A DNA stretch of 64,000 nt, from positions 26,295-90,294 of the forward strand of contig JAUNVJ010000004.1 of the NCBI GenBank assembly GCA_030537695.1, in the 5' to 3' direction. The stretch is from Tissierellia bacterium. Lineage in GTDB: Bacteria > Bacillota_A > Clostridia > Tissierellales > Peptoniphilaceae. The notes below the pieces were generated by a model. That model was not told the origin of the DNA and ran no database searches. It saw nothing but the letters and a program-made list of their open reading frames with translations. Positions 27,097 to 36,097 of this stretch are shown piece by piece (position 1 is the first letter of the stretch; each line of letters starts with the position of its first letter). Position numbers and translations under genes: made by a program.

Positions 27097-28431
27097 TTAA
27101 AGTGATTCCTTTTTCAAATGATTCTCAAAGTCTAAGGTGTATTTTTTTACTAATGGACCCAGGACAACAATTGTAATTATATTGGGAATGCACAAAAGAC
27201 CCAACACCGTATCCATCAGTTCCCAAACCAACTCTGATCTTGCGATACAACCGAAAAAAGTCAATATGACAAAAATATATTTATAATAGGACGCTTTTTT
27301 CTCACCGATCAATGCCGTCAATCCTAAAGTTCCAAAATACCACTGAACAGAAACGGTAGTAAAGGCAAATAAAATCATAGAAGCTCCCACCAAATATTTA
27401 AAGAGAGGAAAGACTGTTTCAAAGGCATACATTGTCAGCACATTGGACGGATAGGATTGTAAGTCGATGCCACTGACCAAAATGGAAAGAGCCGTAATTG
27501 TACAGACAATTAGAGTATCAAAAACCACCTCCAAAATTCCATACAGCCCTTGACGTGCCGGATGGTCAGTAATGGCCGATACGTGAACCATCGGTGCTGA
27601 ACCCTCTCCAGCTTCATTAGAATAGAGCCCCCGTGCAATTCCATATCTCATCGATTGTTTTATGGAATAACCCAGCACACCTCCTAAACCTGCATTAAGA
27701 TTAAAAGCTGAGCTAAAAATCAAACGAAATGCTGAAGGTATCATTCGCCAATGATAAGTAATGACGATAAATCCCGATACAATATAAAGTGCAGCCATTT
27801 TAGGAACGGCTTTTTCCGTCATTTTTACTAAACTTTTAAAGCCGCCTACAATAACGATGGCAACAGTAAATGCTAAAATTATTCCGATGAGACGAGAATC
27901 CATATGAAAAATATTTTGTGCCGCTCCTGATAGAGCGTTGGATTGAATTAAGTTTCCTCCAGAGCTTTGAATCACCAACAAGACAGCAAAGACTGTAGCC
28001 AAACCAGGTTTTCCCAAACCCTTCTTAATATAATAAATCGGTCCTCCAACAAATTTTCCCGTCTCATCTTTTTCTCGAAAGAGGATTCCCAATAAAATTT
28101 CAGAATATTTTGTAGCAGCACCTACAATCGCAGCGATCCACATCCAAAATATAGCTCCAGGCCCCCCTGCGGCAATGGAAGTTGCAACCCCCACAATATT
28201 TCCATTACCTACACAACTGGATAAAGCAACATACAATGCTTGTACTGGGGTAATATCACCTTCATAACTTTCATTGATTTCTGGACAAAACAATTGCTTT
28301 AAAACAAGAGGAAATTTCCTTATTTGAACACATCTGGTAATGATTGTAAAGTATAATCCCATTACCAAAAATACATAAATCAATAGCTTGTCCCAAAGAA
28401 TCCCATTGACAATTCGTAATAATTGGACCAT
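27097..28431 (-). CDS. AGCS-family sodium:amino-acid symporter
   Basis: The 444-residue membrane protein has about 11 helices and the AGCS signatures: YFTIITRCVQIRKFP near the start, the family block ALSSCVGNGNIVGVATS with substrate-binding Gly/Asn residues (about 70-86), and GLYSNEAGEGSAPMVHV. It would import alanine, glycine or a related small amino acid with sodium. GAGGGA precedes the ATG. It lies 9 bp downstream of the DeoR regulator gene on the same strand, so both are probably co-transcribed. The link to the divergent phosphodiesterase cluster is not obvious from function. Confidence 0.92.
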   Translation of the reverse strand: MVQLLRIVNGILWDKLLIYVFLVMGLYFTIITRCVQIRKFPLVLKQLFCPEINESYEGDITPVQALYVALSSCVGNGNIVGVATSIAAGGPGAIFWMWIAAIVGAATKYSEILLGILFREKDETGKFVGGPIYYIKKGLGKPGLATVFAVLLVIQSSGGNLIQSNALSGAAQNIFHMDSRLIGIILAFTVAIVIVGGFKSLVKMTEKAVPKMAALYIVSGFIVITYHWRMIPSAFRLIFSSAFNLNAGLGGVLGYSIKQSMRYGIARGLYSNEAGEGSAPMVHVSAITDHPARQGLYGILEVVFDTLIVCTITALSILVSGIDLQSYPSNVLTMYAFETVFPLFKYLVGASMILFAFTTVSVQWYFGTLGLTALIGEKKASYYKYIFVILTFFGCIARSELVWELMDTVLGLLCIPNIITIVVLGPLVKKYTLDFENHLKKESL

Positions 28432-28440
28432 TGTAATCCC

Positions 28441-29202
28441 TCACTTATGAATAATCGTCACCAAAGAACCATATCTTTCCAATTTTTTATTATCGATCTT
28501 CGAATCTGTTACGATTAAACTGATTTCATCAAATGATGCAATCTTATAATTTGAAATACTGTCAAATTTGCTACTATCCGCAATAATAATTTTATGATTG
28601 GAATTTTTAAGCATCATTTTTTGAATTTCTCCCATATCTAAACTGTGATCAGTAATTCCAATTCCTTCCATAATTCCCGATGTGCTGATAAGGGCATAAT
28701 CCGCATAGTAATTTTTTAAAATATCAATACTACTAGCTCCATAGGTAGACTTTTCACTGGCATCCACCTTTCCACCGATTAATAATGTGTTGATATTTTT
28801 TAACTCCGATAATTCCATGGCGATAATAATAGAATTCGTAACGATAGAACCGTCTTTTTCTCCAGATTTATACAATTTGGCGATTTCATAATTTGTAGTC
28901 GAGGAATCCATAAATATCATTTTATTACCTGGAATCATATCATAGACAAATTTTGCAATTTCTTTTTTTTCTTCCAAAAATTCCATCTCACGTATTTGAA
29001 AATTTTCTATTTTTTCTTTACGTTTTATTGGAACGGCACCTCCATGGACCCGCTTTAATAATTGTTCCCGCTCCAAATGTTCCAAATCTCTACGAATCGT
29101 CTCGATGGAAACTTGTAGTTGTTTTGCCAGTTTTTGAACTCTTACAATCTCTTCAGACTCCAATTTACCCAAGATAAATTTATATCTTTCTTGTGCAATC
29201 AT
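28441..29202 (-). CDS. DeoR-family transcriptional regulator
   Basis: The 253-residue regulator has an N-terminal DeoR helix-turn-helix (VQKLAKQLQVSIETIRRDL, about 21-39, followed by the LKRVHGGAV signature) and a C-terminal sugar-phosphate-isomerase-like sensor domain (about 75-250) with FMDSSTTNYE and LIGGKVD motifs. Such domains bind phosphorylated sugars or similar metabolites. It is divergent from the MFS transporter gene and upstream of the AGCS symporter, so it most likely controls both. AGGAGG precedes the ATG; an extended -10 element (TGGTATGAT, minus strand) lies near 29275-29283. Confidence 0.92.
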   Translation of the reverse strand: MIAQERYKFILGKLESEEIVRVQKLAKQLQVSIETIRRDLEHLEREQLLKRVHGGAVPIKRKEKIENFQIREMEFLEEKKEIAKFVYDMIPGNKMIFMDSSTTNYEIAKLYKSGEKDGSIVTNSIIIAMELSELKNINTLLIGGKVDASEKSTYGASSIDILKNYYADYALISTSGIMEGIGITDHSLDMGEIQKMMLKNSNHKIIIADSSKFDSISNYKIASFDEISLIVTDSKIDNKKLERYGSLVTIIHK

Positions 29203-29350
29203 TATTTCCTCCTTGTATTTGGTTTTTTTTGCTTTTTTATTGTCCTTTTTGTGAAATACAATTTATTCCACATAATCATACCATAAAAACATTATTTTAA
29301 GAAGGTTTTTTTAAATAAAACAATATTTTACATAAATTACCACATATTGC

Positions 29351-29379
29351 TTGACATTTTCCATATAAGTCCATATAAT
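29351..29379 (+). promoter_or_regulatory. Consensus promoter of the MFS-phosphodiesterase operon with direct-repeat operator
   Basis: TTGACA (29351-29356) and TATAAT (29374-29379) are spaced by 17 bp. Two direct repeats CCATATAA (29361-29368 and 29371-29378) are one helical turn apart and overlap the spacer and -10 box. This is a likely repressor site for the divergent DeoR protein. Confidence 0.8.
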
Positions 29380-29414
29380 CTAGGCAAATCTAATTATTAA
29401 TTATGGAGGTTATT

Positions 29415-30707
29415 ATGGAAAATGTAAACATGAATAAGGTCATTAAGAATCGACATAATCGTTGGTTCACTTTGATTATATTAATTCTTGGGGGAGGAAC
29501 TATTTTTAAACTATCTTCTTTAAAGGATGCTTTTTATGTTCCTATGCAAGAATTTATGGGTCTAAGTAATACTCAAATCGGTTTTGGTTTATCCGTCTAT
29601 GCGATTATTCAAACAATAGGTCTTTTCTTCTCGGTATACATATCCGACCGTTTTTCAAAGAAAAAACTGATTCCATTGTCTCTAATTGCTGTGGGGATCC
29701 TTGGATTCGCATTTTCAACTTTGCCAGATTACACGGGATATTTATTTATTATGGGAAGTTTGGCCTTTTTTGCAGAGGTCGTCTATTGGCCTGTCCTTTT
29801 AAAAACAGTTCGTCTCCTAGGTTCTGATGATGAGCAAGGAAGAATGTTCGGATTCTTAGAAGCTGGACGAGGTGTAGTTGATACTATCGTTGCATTTACA
29901 GCACTCTTTGTTTTTTCAAAGTTTGGTAAAGATGCAAAAGCATTAAGTGCTGCTATTGTTTTTTATTCCATTATCGTTATTATCGTTGGATTCATCACTT
30001 ATTTCTTTTTAGAAGATGATGTTATTAAAGATGTAGACGAAAAAGGAAATGTTGTCGGTAAAAATAAGGCGACATGGCTTGGAGTAAAAAAAGCGATTCG
30101 GATGAAAGAAATTTGGCTTGCATCCCTCTTAATATTTTTTATTTATTCCGTCTACTGTGGTTTAACTTATTTCATACCTTTCCTAAAGGATATATACCAT
30201 CTTCCCATTACCTTAGTCGGAGCCTATGGTATTATCAATCAATATGGTTTAAAAATGGTGGGAGGACCTTTCGGTGGATTATTAGCAGATAAAGTTTTTA
30301 AATCTTCTATTAAGTACATTCGCTTTGCAGGCATTCTTTCTGCTATTGCTATGACAGCAATCCTATTTTTACCCCACGAAACATTGAATGTTTATTTAGG
30401 GATGTGTATTACTTTAGGCTTTGGTGCTATTATATTTACCATGCGAGCGGTGTTTTTTGCACCAATTGATGAGATCAAAGTTCCTAGAGATATTAGTGGA
30501 GCTGCAATGAGCATCGCTTCCTTAGTCGGATATGCCCCTTCCCTCTTTGCCTTCGTGCTCTATGGAAATTTATTGGATCGTTTCCCCGGAATGACAGGAT
30601 ATCGATATGTATTTACCATTATGATCGGTTTCTCAATTTTAGTTTTTATTACTGCCGCTATTTTAAATAATATGAATAAAAAAGGAGAATTACATGAAAA
30701 AGAATAA
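29415..30707 (+). CDS. MFS transporter
   Basis: The 430-residue protein has 12 predicted membrane helices and the MFS loop motif DRFSKKKL between helices 2 and 3. SDDEQGRMFGFLEAGRG (helix 4-5 region) is typical of an organophosphate- or nitrate-carrier-like subgroup in Firmicutes. The ATG at 29415 is chosen because GGAGG lies just before it; an in-frame ATG at 29403 precedes the binding site. Its 3' end overlaps the phosphodiesterase gene by 14 bp. Together they suggest uptake of a phosphodiester or pyrophosphate compound, or of its cleavage product. The substrate is not determinable. Confidence 0.88.
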   Translation: MENVNMNKVIKNRHNRWFTLIILILGGGTIFKLSSLKDAFYVPMQEFMGLSNTQIGFGLSVYAIIQTIGLFFSVYISDRFSKKKLIPLSLIAVGILGFAFSTLPDYTGYLFIMGSLAFFAEVVYWPVLLKTVRLLGSDDEQGRMFGFLEAGRGVVDTIVAFTALFVFSKFGKDAKALSAAIVFYSIIVIIVGFITYFFLEDDVIKDVDEKGNVVGKNKATWLGVKKAIRMKEIWLASLLIFFIYSVYCGLTYFIPFLKDIYHLPITLVGAYGIINQYGLKMVGGPFGGLLADKVFKSSIKYIRFAGILSAIAMTAILFLPHETLNVYLGMCITLGFGAIIFTMRAVFFAPIDEIKVPRDISGAAMSIASLVGYAPSLFAFVLYGNLLDRFPGMTGYRYVFTIMIGFSILVFITAAILNNMNKKGELHEKE

Positions 30708-31986
30708 TGTTTTACTCGTTTCAATTGATGCAGTAAAACCGGATATTTTGTTCCATCAAGAAAAATACGGACTTCAATTAAATACATTGAATTCATTAAT
30801 GGAAAAAGGTAGTTACACAGTTAAAGGCAATACTTCCGTATTCCCCTCTTTTACTTACTGTGCCCATCAATCTATTATTACCGGTTGTCATCCTGAAAAA
30901 CATAAAATTTATACGAATAAACTCTTCGATCCTAAAAATCATCATATGGATGCTTGGTATTGGTATGTCAACAAAAATGTTCCTACTTTATGGGAAGAGG
31001 CAAAAAGGAACGGTTATTTTACCATCAATTTAGGATTTCCCACATCTGTCATGGCAAAGACGGATTTAAATATTCCTGAATATTGGAGAGATACAACGGA
31101 TTACGACAGTGAAATCCTTCAAGCTGTATCTACTCCTCAAGGATTATCGGCAGAGTTCGAAGCAGTGTATAATAAGAATATCCCCTGTGGTAAATGGGAT
31201 TTAAAAGATGATGAAACGAAATTAGAGCAATGCCTATGGCTTTTGGACACAAAGGTTAAAAATAAAGTAGATAAGCCGATTTTTATGACCACCTATTTTG
31301 CTTCTTATGATGATCTTGCCCACAATGTTGGAACCTATCATCCAAAAGCACTATCCTATTTACAAAAAACAGATGATTATTTAGGAGTTCTTATTCAGAA
31401 AATGAAAGAAATTTTTAATGATCAACTGATTATCTGCGTCATTTCTGATCATGGAATGATGGATAATATAGGAGATGTCTACATTAACCATATCCTATAT
31501 AAAAATGGTCTTATCCAATTAACGAATCAGGGGCAGATCGAAGAAACATTAGCTTATTGCCAAAGATCCGGTGGAGTTGGATTGATTAAAACAAAAAATA
31601 AAAAGATTCAAGATGAGGTTTATGCCCTATTGGTTGAGAAAATGAAACAATATCCCCATATTATCACTCAAGTCATGACGGGAATGGAAGCTGAAAAATC
31701 GCGTCATGGCTGTGGTGGATATGATTTAATTGTCACAACCGCTCCAGGTTGGGAAGTACGAGAAGATTGTACAAAAGGCTTTATACGAGAAATTCCATCT
31801 CAAAGAGCGCAACACGGCTATGATGAAAATTGTGACGATATGAAAGCTATTTTTGTAATTGCCGGCAAGAATATTCCGAAACAACAAAAAATTGAAGGTC
31901 ATAGTATCATTGACATTGCCCCAACTTTAGCTCATTTAATGGGATTTACCATGAAAAGTGCACAAGGTGTGAATATGCTATCATAA
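30694..31986 (+). CDS. Nucleotide pyrophosphatase/phosphodiesterase (alkaline phosphatase superfamily)
   Basis: The 430-residue enzyme matches the NPP group. Metal and catalytic residues are visible: Asp11 in SIDAVKPD, the Thr/Ser nucleophile region VFPSFTY (near 48), Asp and His in SYDDLAHNVG, SDHGM (Asp, His) and a last His in QHGYDENCDD. It lacks a signal peptide, so it acts in the cytosol on an imported phosphodiester, pyrophosphate or phosphonate-type substrate. The gene overlaps the MFS transporter gene; the divergent DeoR regulator probably represses both. A terminator follows directly. Confidence 0.9.
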   Translation: MKKNNVLLVSIDAVKPDILFHQEKYGLQLNTLNSLMEKGSYTVKGNTSVFPSFTYCAHQSIITGCHPEKHKIYTNKLFDPKNHHMDAWYWYVNKNVPTLWEEAKRNGYFTINLGFPTSVMAKTDLNIPEYWRDTTDYDSEILQAVSTPQGLSAEFEAVYNKNIPCGKWDLKDDETKLEQCLWLLDTKVKNKVDKPIFMTTYFASYDDLAHNVGTYHPKALSYLQKTDDYLGVLIQKMKEIFNDQLIICVISDHGMMDNIGDVYINHILYKNGLIQLTNQGQIEETLAYCQRSGGVGLIKTKNKKIQDEVYALLVEKMKQYPHIITQVMTGMEAEKSRHGCGGYDLIVTTAPGWEVREDCTKGFIREIPSQRAQHGYDENCDDMKAIFVIAGKNIPKQQKIEGHSIIDIAPTLAHLMGFTMKSAQGVNMLS

Positions 31987-32013
31987 AAATCTCCCCCTTA
32001 GGGGAGTTTTTTA
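31985..32013 (+). terminator. Terminator of the MFS-phosphodiesterase operon
   Basis: CTCCCC-CTTA-GGGGAG hairpin followed by six T. Confidence 0.93.
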
Positions 32014-32843
32014 TTCCCAAATATTTATACATTGTAATCTGAAAAAGATTATGTGGAAATTATTTCCTTGTCTTTTAATTGGATCTTGCTTGGAGCTTAC
32101 CCATTGTATTTTAAAATTTTGATTATAAATAAGTGATGATCCGTGGAGAGGTCTTTTTTGAATCGATTTTTCATTAACATGTATTATTTTATTACTTCCT
32201 TCTATGGCAATGATCCACTGCTTATTATTTGCAAATGGATTGATCCAATCGTCGTTTCTCTTCTATTTCCTTATCAAAGGATCATAAAACTAGTTTTATC
32301 TATCTTTCCGGGAATGGCCTTTGCCTTAAAATAATCCATCCCTTTTACACTCTTCCACTTTCAGAAGATTGCAAAATTTTATCATAGCAAAAATCCCATC
32401 AAGGATAAAATTTGGCCCTATGACTTCAAATCTTCCATTGATTTTCTTCCATATCTTTTCATTTCAGGTAAAATAATTCAGGCTGTGATGGATTTTTAAG
32501 ATTTTTAAGATCTTTTGTGCATGGTCTTATGGAATAATTGGATCAAATATGGAGAGGATATAATAGAAGAAGATTTTGACTCCTTTTTAATAAGGTGCAA
32601 ATCCATCCAAGATCTTTAGATGTCATTGCATCGATTCTTTGACCAAGGAATAGTTTTTGAGTTTTCTCTTCTCTTTCGAATGGATCGATTATTCCATGGT
32701 TTAGAATCGTCTTTTCATGAAGTTGCAATAGTTTTGATCTTCAATCCCTCTTAATTTTAAGCGGATAAAAATTGATCCCAAATATTTTAAACCTTCTTTA
32801 CAAATTTTTATAAATGGGGTACAAGTGGACTAGAGGTGATACT
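32014..32843. other. Gene-poor region (about 830 bp)
   Basis: No convincing gene, RNA or repeat is visible apart from a short tandem GATTTTTAA/GATTTTTAA near 32495-32510. Short open frames on either strand (for example 32143-32334 + and 32543-32728 minus) lack ribosome binding sites and family resemblance. The right end carries the AGAGGTG site of the next gene. Confidence 0.45.
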
Positions 32844-34388
32844 ATGAAAAAAAAGAACAATCTCACCGGCTTGGCCATTGCCGCTGCTACCATCGGCTTG
32901 TCTTATCTCGTGACAAAATCTGGAAAAAAACCCAAACTCCCTCAACATTTGAAAGTAAATCGAGATGAAAGTTCCAATGTCTATCTCTTAGGCTCCGGAA
33001 TTGGAAATATGGCCATTGCTTTGAGTTTAATATACCATGCCAATGTTTTGCCCCAAAATATAAAGATTTTTCAATCTTCTCTTAATCCTTGGGAGATGGA
33101 ATATCATCTGTGGTCGGAAGAATTTCAAACCACGTGGACAGACAATCTTTGGAGTTTATTCGAACAAGTGCCCTATGATGGAGGAAGTTTGAAGGACTAT
33201 ATATGGAAACATTTTTCCGATGATGAACCTACTTATTTTTTTCTCTCTTCTTCCGCTAAGTTCCAGGAGGCTAAAGATTTTTCTTTGGATCAACAGTCAA
33301 AAACCCAATTGTTGAAAATTATTTTGGGAAAACCTGACATTTTAAAAGATCAAACCATCGGTAGCGTTTTTGCTGCGACAAATTTTTTAAGATCTTCTTA
33401 TTACTCCTATCTTTCCCACAAATACCATCTTAAGAATAGTCTTTCTTCTCTCTTGTTGCAAAGAGCACTTTTCCGAGAAATGGAAGAAGATCAGGACCTT
33501 GGATGTACCACTACAGTCATTCCTTCCATCCATTTATCCATTCTTCAGCCCATAAAAGACCATTTAAAAGAACTAGGTGTAAAATTTTTAGACGGGTACT
33601 CCCCCGTCCGTTGGGATATCAAAGACGATATTGTCAAAAGTATTTCTTTTGAAACCGATCAAATCATAGAGGACTGGCCGATGAAAGCTGAAGATATTAT
33701 CGTCCAGGAACTTCCCTTTCATCAAAGACCTCTTTACGGAAATTTACAAACAAAAGCCACTGCTTTTGAAAAAGAGCCTATGGAAAATCCCATTTTTGAT
33801 AGAGACCCATTGCTACCCACCGATCGGCAAGGAAGCAAAATCGTCTTCTCCATGACTTTTCATTCGAATGAATTTTATTCCCGATTAAAAAAAAGATATC
33901 CTCAACTATGTCCCAATTCTACTTTAATTCTTACCGACGGAAAAGGTGGAATTTCCTTGACTTTTCCCCCCATCGATTCAAGTCCTTCCCAGGAGTTGGT
34001 ATACGGTGAGATCTTGGAACCCAATGCCCACGGTCTTTTTACAAATGTGGCTTTTACAAAATGTAGGGGAGAAGAAATTTTTTATGAATTGACTCGTTAT
34101 CTTTTCTTTGATGAGGAATACGGGGATATTCGCAAGGGATTGAAATCTTTTGAATTCTATCTCCATCCTGATGTGGGGATTCTCTCTTCCGATATTGGCC
34201 AATGGGCAAATTACCGATTCTTTTCCTATCAAGAAGTGGACGAGATTTCTGAATACTCTATGGAAAAATTTGTGACCTGTGCCATCAAGATTGCTCATGA
34301 ATTTATGGGTATCACCCATTTAGACCTCTCCCCAGGTCCTTCTTTCAGCACCTTTGATACCATCCGATTTATGAATAAAAACTTTTAA
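32844..34388 (+). CDS. Divergent oleate-hydratase-family (MCRA) flavoprotein-like protein
   Basis: At 514 residues this aligns along its length with oleate hydratases (usual length about 560-590). Matching blocks include the dinucleotide motif VYLLGSGIGNMAIAL, NLWSLFEQVP, PIKDHLKELGVKF and a late FFSYQEVDEISEYSMEKFV that corresponds to the FAD-domain end. The GGSLDG and RGGREM segments of true hydratases, which carry the catalytic Glu and flavin contacts, are replaced (YHLWSEEFQTTW region), so hydratase activity is doubtful. Residues 1-25 form a hydrophobic anchor (LAIAAATIGLSYLV) absent from typical members. The ATG at 32844 has AGAGGTG upstream. Monocistronic with its own terminator. Confidence 0.8.
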   Translation: MKKKNNLTGLAIAAATIGLSYLVTKSGKKPKLPQHLKVNRDESSNVYLLGSGIGNMAIALSLIYHANVLPQNIKIFQSSLNPWEMEYHLWSEEFQTTWTDNLWSLFEQVPYDGGSLKDYIWKHFSDDEPTYFFLSSSAKFQEAKDFSLDQQSKTQLLKIILGKPDILKDQTIGSVFAATNFLRSSYYSYLSHKYHLKNSLSSLLLQRALFREMEEDQDLGCTTTVIPSIHLSILQPIKDHLKELGVKFLDGYSPVRWDIKDDIVKSISFETDQIIEDWPMKAEDIIVQELPFHQRPLYGNLQTKATAFEKEPMENPIFDRDPLLPTDRQGSKIVFSMTFHSNEFYSRLKKRYPQLCPNSTLILTDGKGGISLTFPPIDSSPSQELVYGEILEPNAHGLFTNVAFTKCRGEEIFYELTRYLFFDEEYGDIRKGLKSFEFYLHPDVGILSSDIGQWANYRFFSYQEVDEISEYSMEKFVTCAIKIAHEFMGITHLDLSPGPSFSTFDTIRFMNKNF

Positions 34389-34395
34389 CATGATT

Positions 34396-34427
34396 AAAAG
34401 GCAAGGTTTTAAAAACCTTGCCTTTCT
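34396..34427. terminator. Terminator between convergent genes
   Basis: AAAGGCAAGGTTTT pairs with AAAACCTTGCCTTT; it ends the MCRA gene and may also serve the convergent ATPase operon. Confidence 0.88.
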
Positions 34428-34430
34428 TGA

Positions 34431-35405
34431 TTAAATATTCTTTAAATGATTTCCCCTTCGAAGATTTTCTCTCAAATGATGGATAAAATGATCCATTTCC
34501 TGAAGTTTTTCCAGGATTTCTTTTTCTGAGTCTTTCGTTTCTATAATATCGGCAATTCCACCGTTTTTTATCACGATTCGTCGATTGGCCATCAGTGCCA
34601 AAGTAGGATCATGGGTAGCCATCAATACAATCTTCTCGCTGGATACCAATAGTTCAACGGCTTTTTGGCGGTCAATACCTGCATTTTCAATTTCGTCAAT
34701 CAAGACAATCGGTGATGTGGAAATATTTGCCGTATCACTGATCATCAAAGCACGGCTTTGCCCCCCTGACAATGCGGTAATGGGAGTATCCATGGAAAAA
34801 GCTTCTCCTGCCAATAAATTGGCATCCTCCATAATTTTGTCCATCTTTTCTTGAGGATCTACCAGTCGAGATTTGCAATGGAGCTCTATAAATTCTTCAA
34901 CGGAAAGATCCATGACAAAATTCATATTTTGAGACAATTGTGCCACCAATTTGTCTTGGGTAGAAAATCGTTCTTTAAATGAAGGCGTCTTTCCATTGAT
35001 TAAAATTCGTCGTCCCGTGGGGGTATCTCCTTGGGCCATCCATTCAATATCCGACAATAATCGACTTTTCCCTGAACCGGTAGGTCCCACAATGGAAATG
35101 ATATCAGATTTTTTTAAAATAATTTCTTTAAATGCTTCTCGACTGCCATCCTTGTGATATCCCGGCAAAATCGTCAAAGTTTCCACTATTTTCGTTCCTA
35201 AAAAGGTCAACATCGACTGTTTAAATGTTTCCAATCCCTCTAAAAGGGTCTTTCGGTCTGTCGCCCGATCCTCTAATTCTTCCTCGGTAAAATGATTGAG
35301 ATATTCTTCAAAGCTATATTCTTCCCATCCGGAAATATTCAACTCGTTCATTTCAAAATAGGAGTTGAGGAAAGGATATTCTTGTAATAATTTTTTTATT
35401 TTCAT
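34431..35405 (-). CDS. ABC-type ATPase with N-terminal DUF1858-like module, no permease
   Basis: The 324-residue protein has an N-terminal helical module (about 1-60; KIKKLLQEYPFLNSYF, then EEYLNHFTEEELEDRA) that resembles DUF1858-type domains, then an ABC ATPase with Walker A GPTGSGKS (near 107-114), signature LSGGQSRAL, Walker B IVLIDEIENAG and H-loop ATHDP. It is soluble, and no membrane subunit lies near. It is the third gene of a tight operon, starting 1 bp after the GTPase stop. The lack of a permease points to a cytosolic role, such as energy-driven cofactor or metal insertion, as known for the SUF and methyl-CoM reductase A2 ATPases. That role is inference. Confidence 0.85.
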   Translation of the reverse strand: MKIKKLLQEYPFLNSYFEMNELNISGWEEYSFEEYLNHFTEEELEDRATDRKTLLEGLETFKQSMLTFLGTKIVETLTILPGYHKDGSREAFKEIILKKSDIISIVGPTGSGKSRLLSDIEWMAQGDTPTGRRILINGKTPSFKERFSTQDKLVAQLSQNMNFVMDLSVEEFIELHCKSRLVDPQEKMDKIMEDANLLAGEAFSMDTPITALSGGQSRALMISDTANISTSPIVLIDEIENAGIDRQKAVELLVSSEKIVLMATHDPTLALMANRRIVIKNGGIADIIETKDSEKEILEKLQEMDHFIHHLRENLRRGNHLKNI

Positions 35406-35406
35406 A

Positions 35407-36090
35407 TTATCGTATCTTCTTTATATTTCCCAATTGATATTGATCTCCCACCCTGGTCTCTCCCAAACAATAGGAGCACAATGCTGTCGGCATGGGGTAT
35501 CGTAGTTCTAAGGGTTGATCTTTCTTCATTTCAAAGGATTTTTCATTGAGTATCATGGAAAATTCATAACATCCTTGTCCTGTTAATCCGTTGATATTCA
35601 TAATGCTAGCTCTTGGATTGACTGCGGATACTTTGGAAGCAAAAACTTCCCGCTCCCCTTGGGAGACAATATCTCCTTTTGTAATTAAAACGATATCGGC
35701 ATTTCGTAGCATCGGTCCGATTTTCATCGGAGTATTGGCTCCTGATAGATTGTCAATCACACAAATTCCAAGAATTTCTTTCAGATAAGGAGAACAGCGG
35801 TTGCAAAGTCCTGCAGACTCGCTAATCAACAGATCCAATTTTTGCTCTTTTCCCCATGTCAATATTTCATCAATATTGGATACGAAAAAATGGTCAGGAC
35901 AAAGGCCGCCGGACAGTCCTTTTTTAACAGGAATTCCCGCCTGTTGATACAATTTGTCATCATCGGTATACAGACAGTCGAATTTCACCACACCCACTTT
36001 GAGTTTTTTTGTCTTTAAGTTTTTAATGGTATGAATAATCACCGAGGTCTTCCCGGAGGAAGGAGGCCCGGAAAAGGTAATAAATTTCAT
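35407..36090 (-). CDS. UreG/HypB-like P-loop GTPase (metallochaperone type)
   Basis: The 227-residue protein carries the P-loop GPPSSGKTS (8-16). It then has a segment KFDCLYTDDDKLYQQAGIPV and GLCPDH (near 63-68) that parallels the UreG/HypB switch and metal-binding motif (CPH in UreG, GGGCH in HypB). ISESAGLCNRCSPY supplies a further C-x2-C, LITKGD a degenerate base-recognition motif, and LCSYC a C-terminal C-x2-C. The cysteine pattern suggests metal binding, likely nickel, zinc or iron. It sits between the binding-protein-like gene (7 bp) and the ATPase gene (1 bp). It would couple GTP hydrolysis to metal delivery. No urease or hydrogenase genes are present, so the client is unknown. Confidence 0.82.
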   Translation of the reverse strand: MKFITFSGPPSSGKTSVIIHTIKNLKTKKLKVGVVKFDCLYTDDDKLYQQAGIPVKKGLSGGLCPDHFFVSNIDEILTWGKEQKLDLLISESAGLCNRCSPYLKEILGICVIDNLSGANTPMKIGPMLRNADIVLITKGDIVSQGEREVFASKVSAVNPRASIMNINGLTGQGCYEFSMILNEKSFEMKKDQPLELRYPMPTALCSYCLGETRVGDQYQLGNIKKIR

Positions 36091-36097
36091 GATTCAC

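Noticed and set aside
32143..32728. Two 60-codon frames in the gap before the MCRA gene
   Set aside because: No ribosome binding sites, low-complexity composition, no recognisable motifs.
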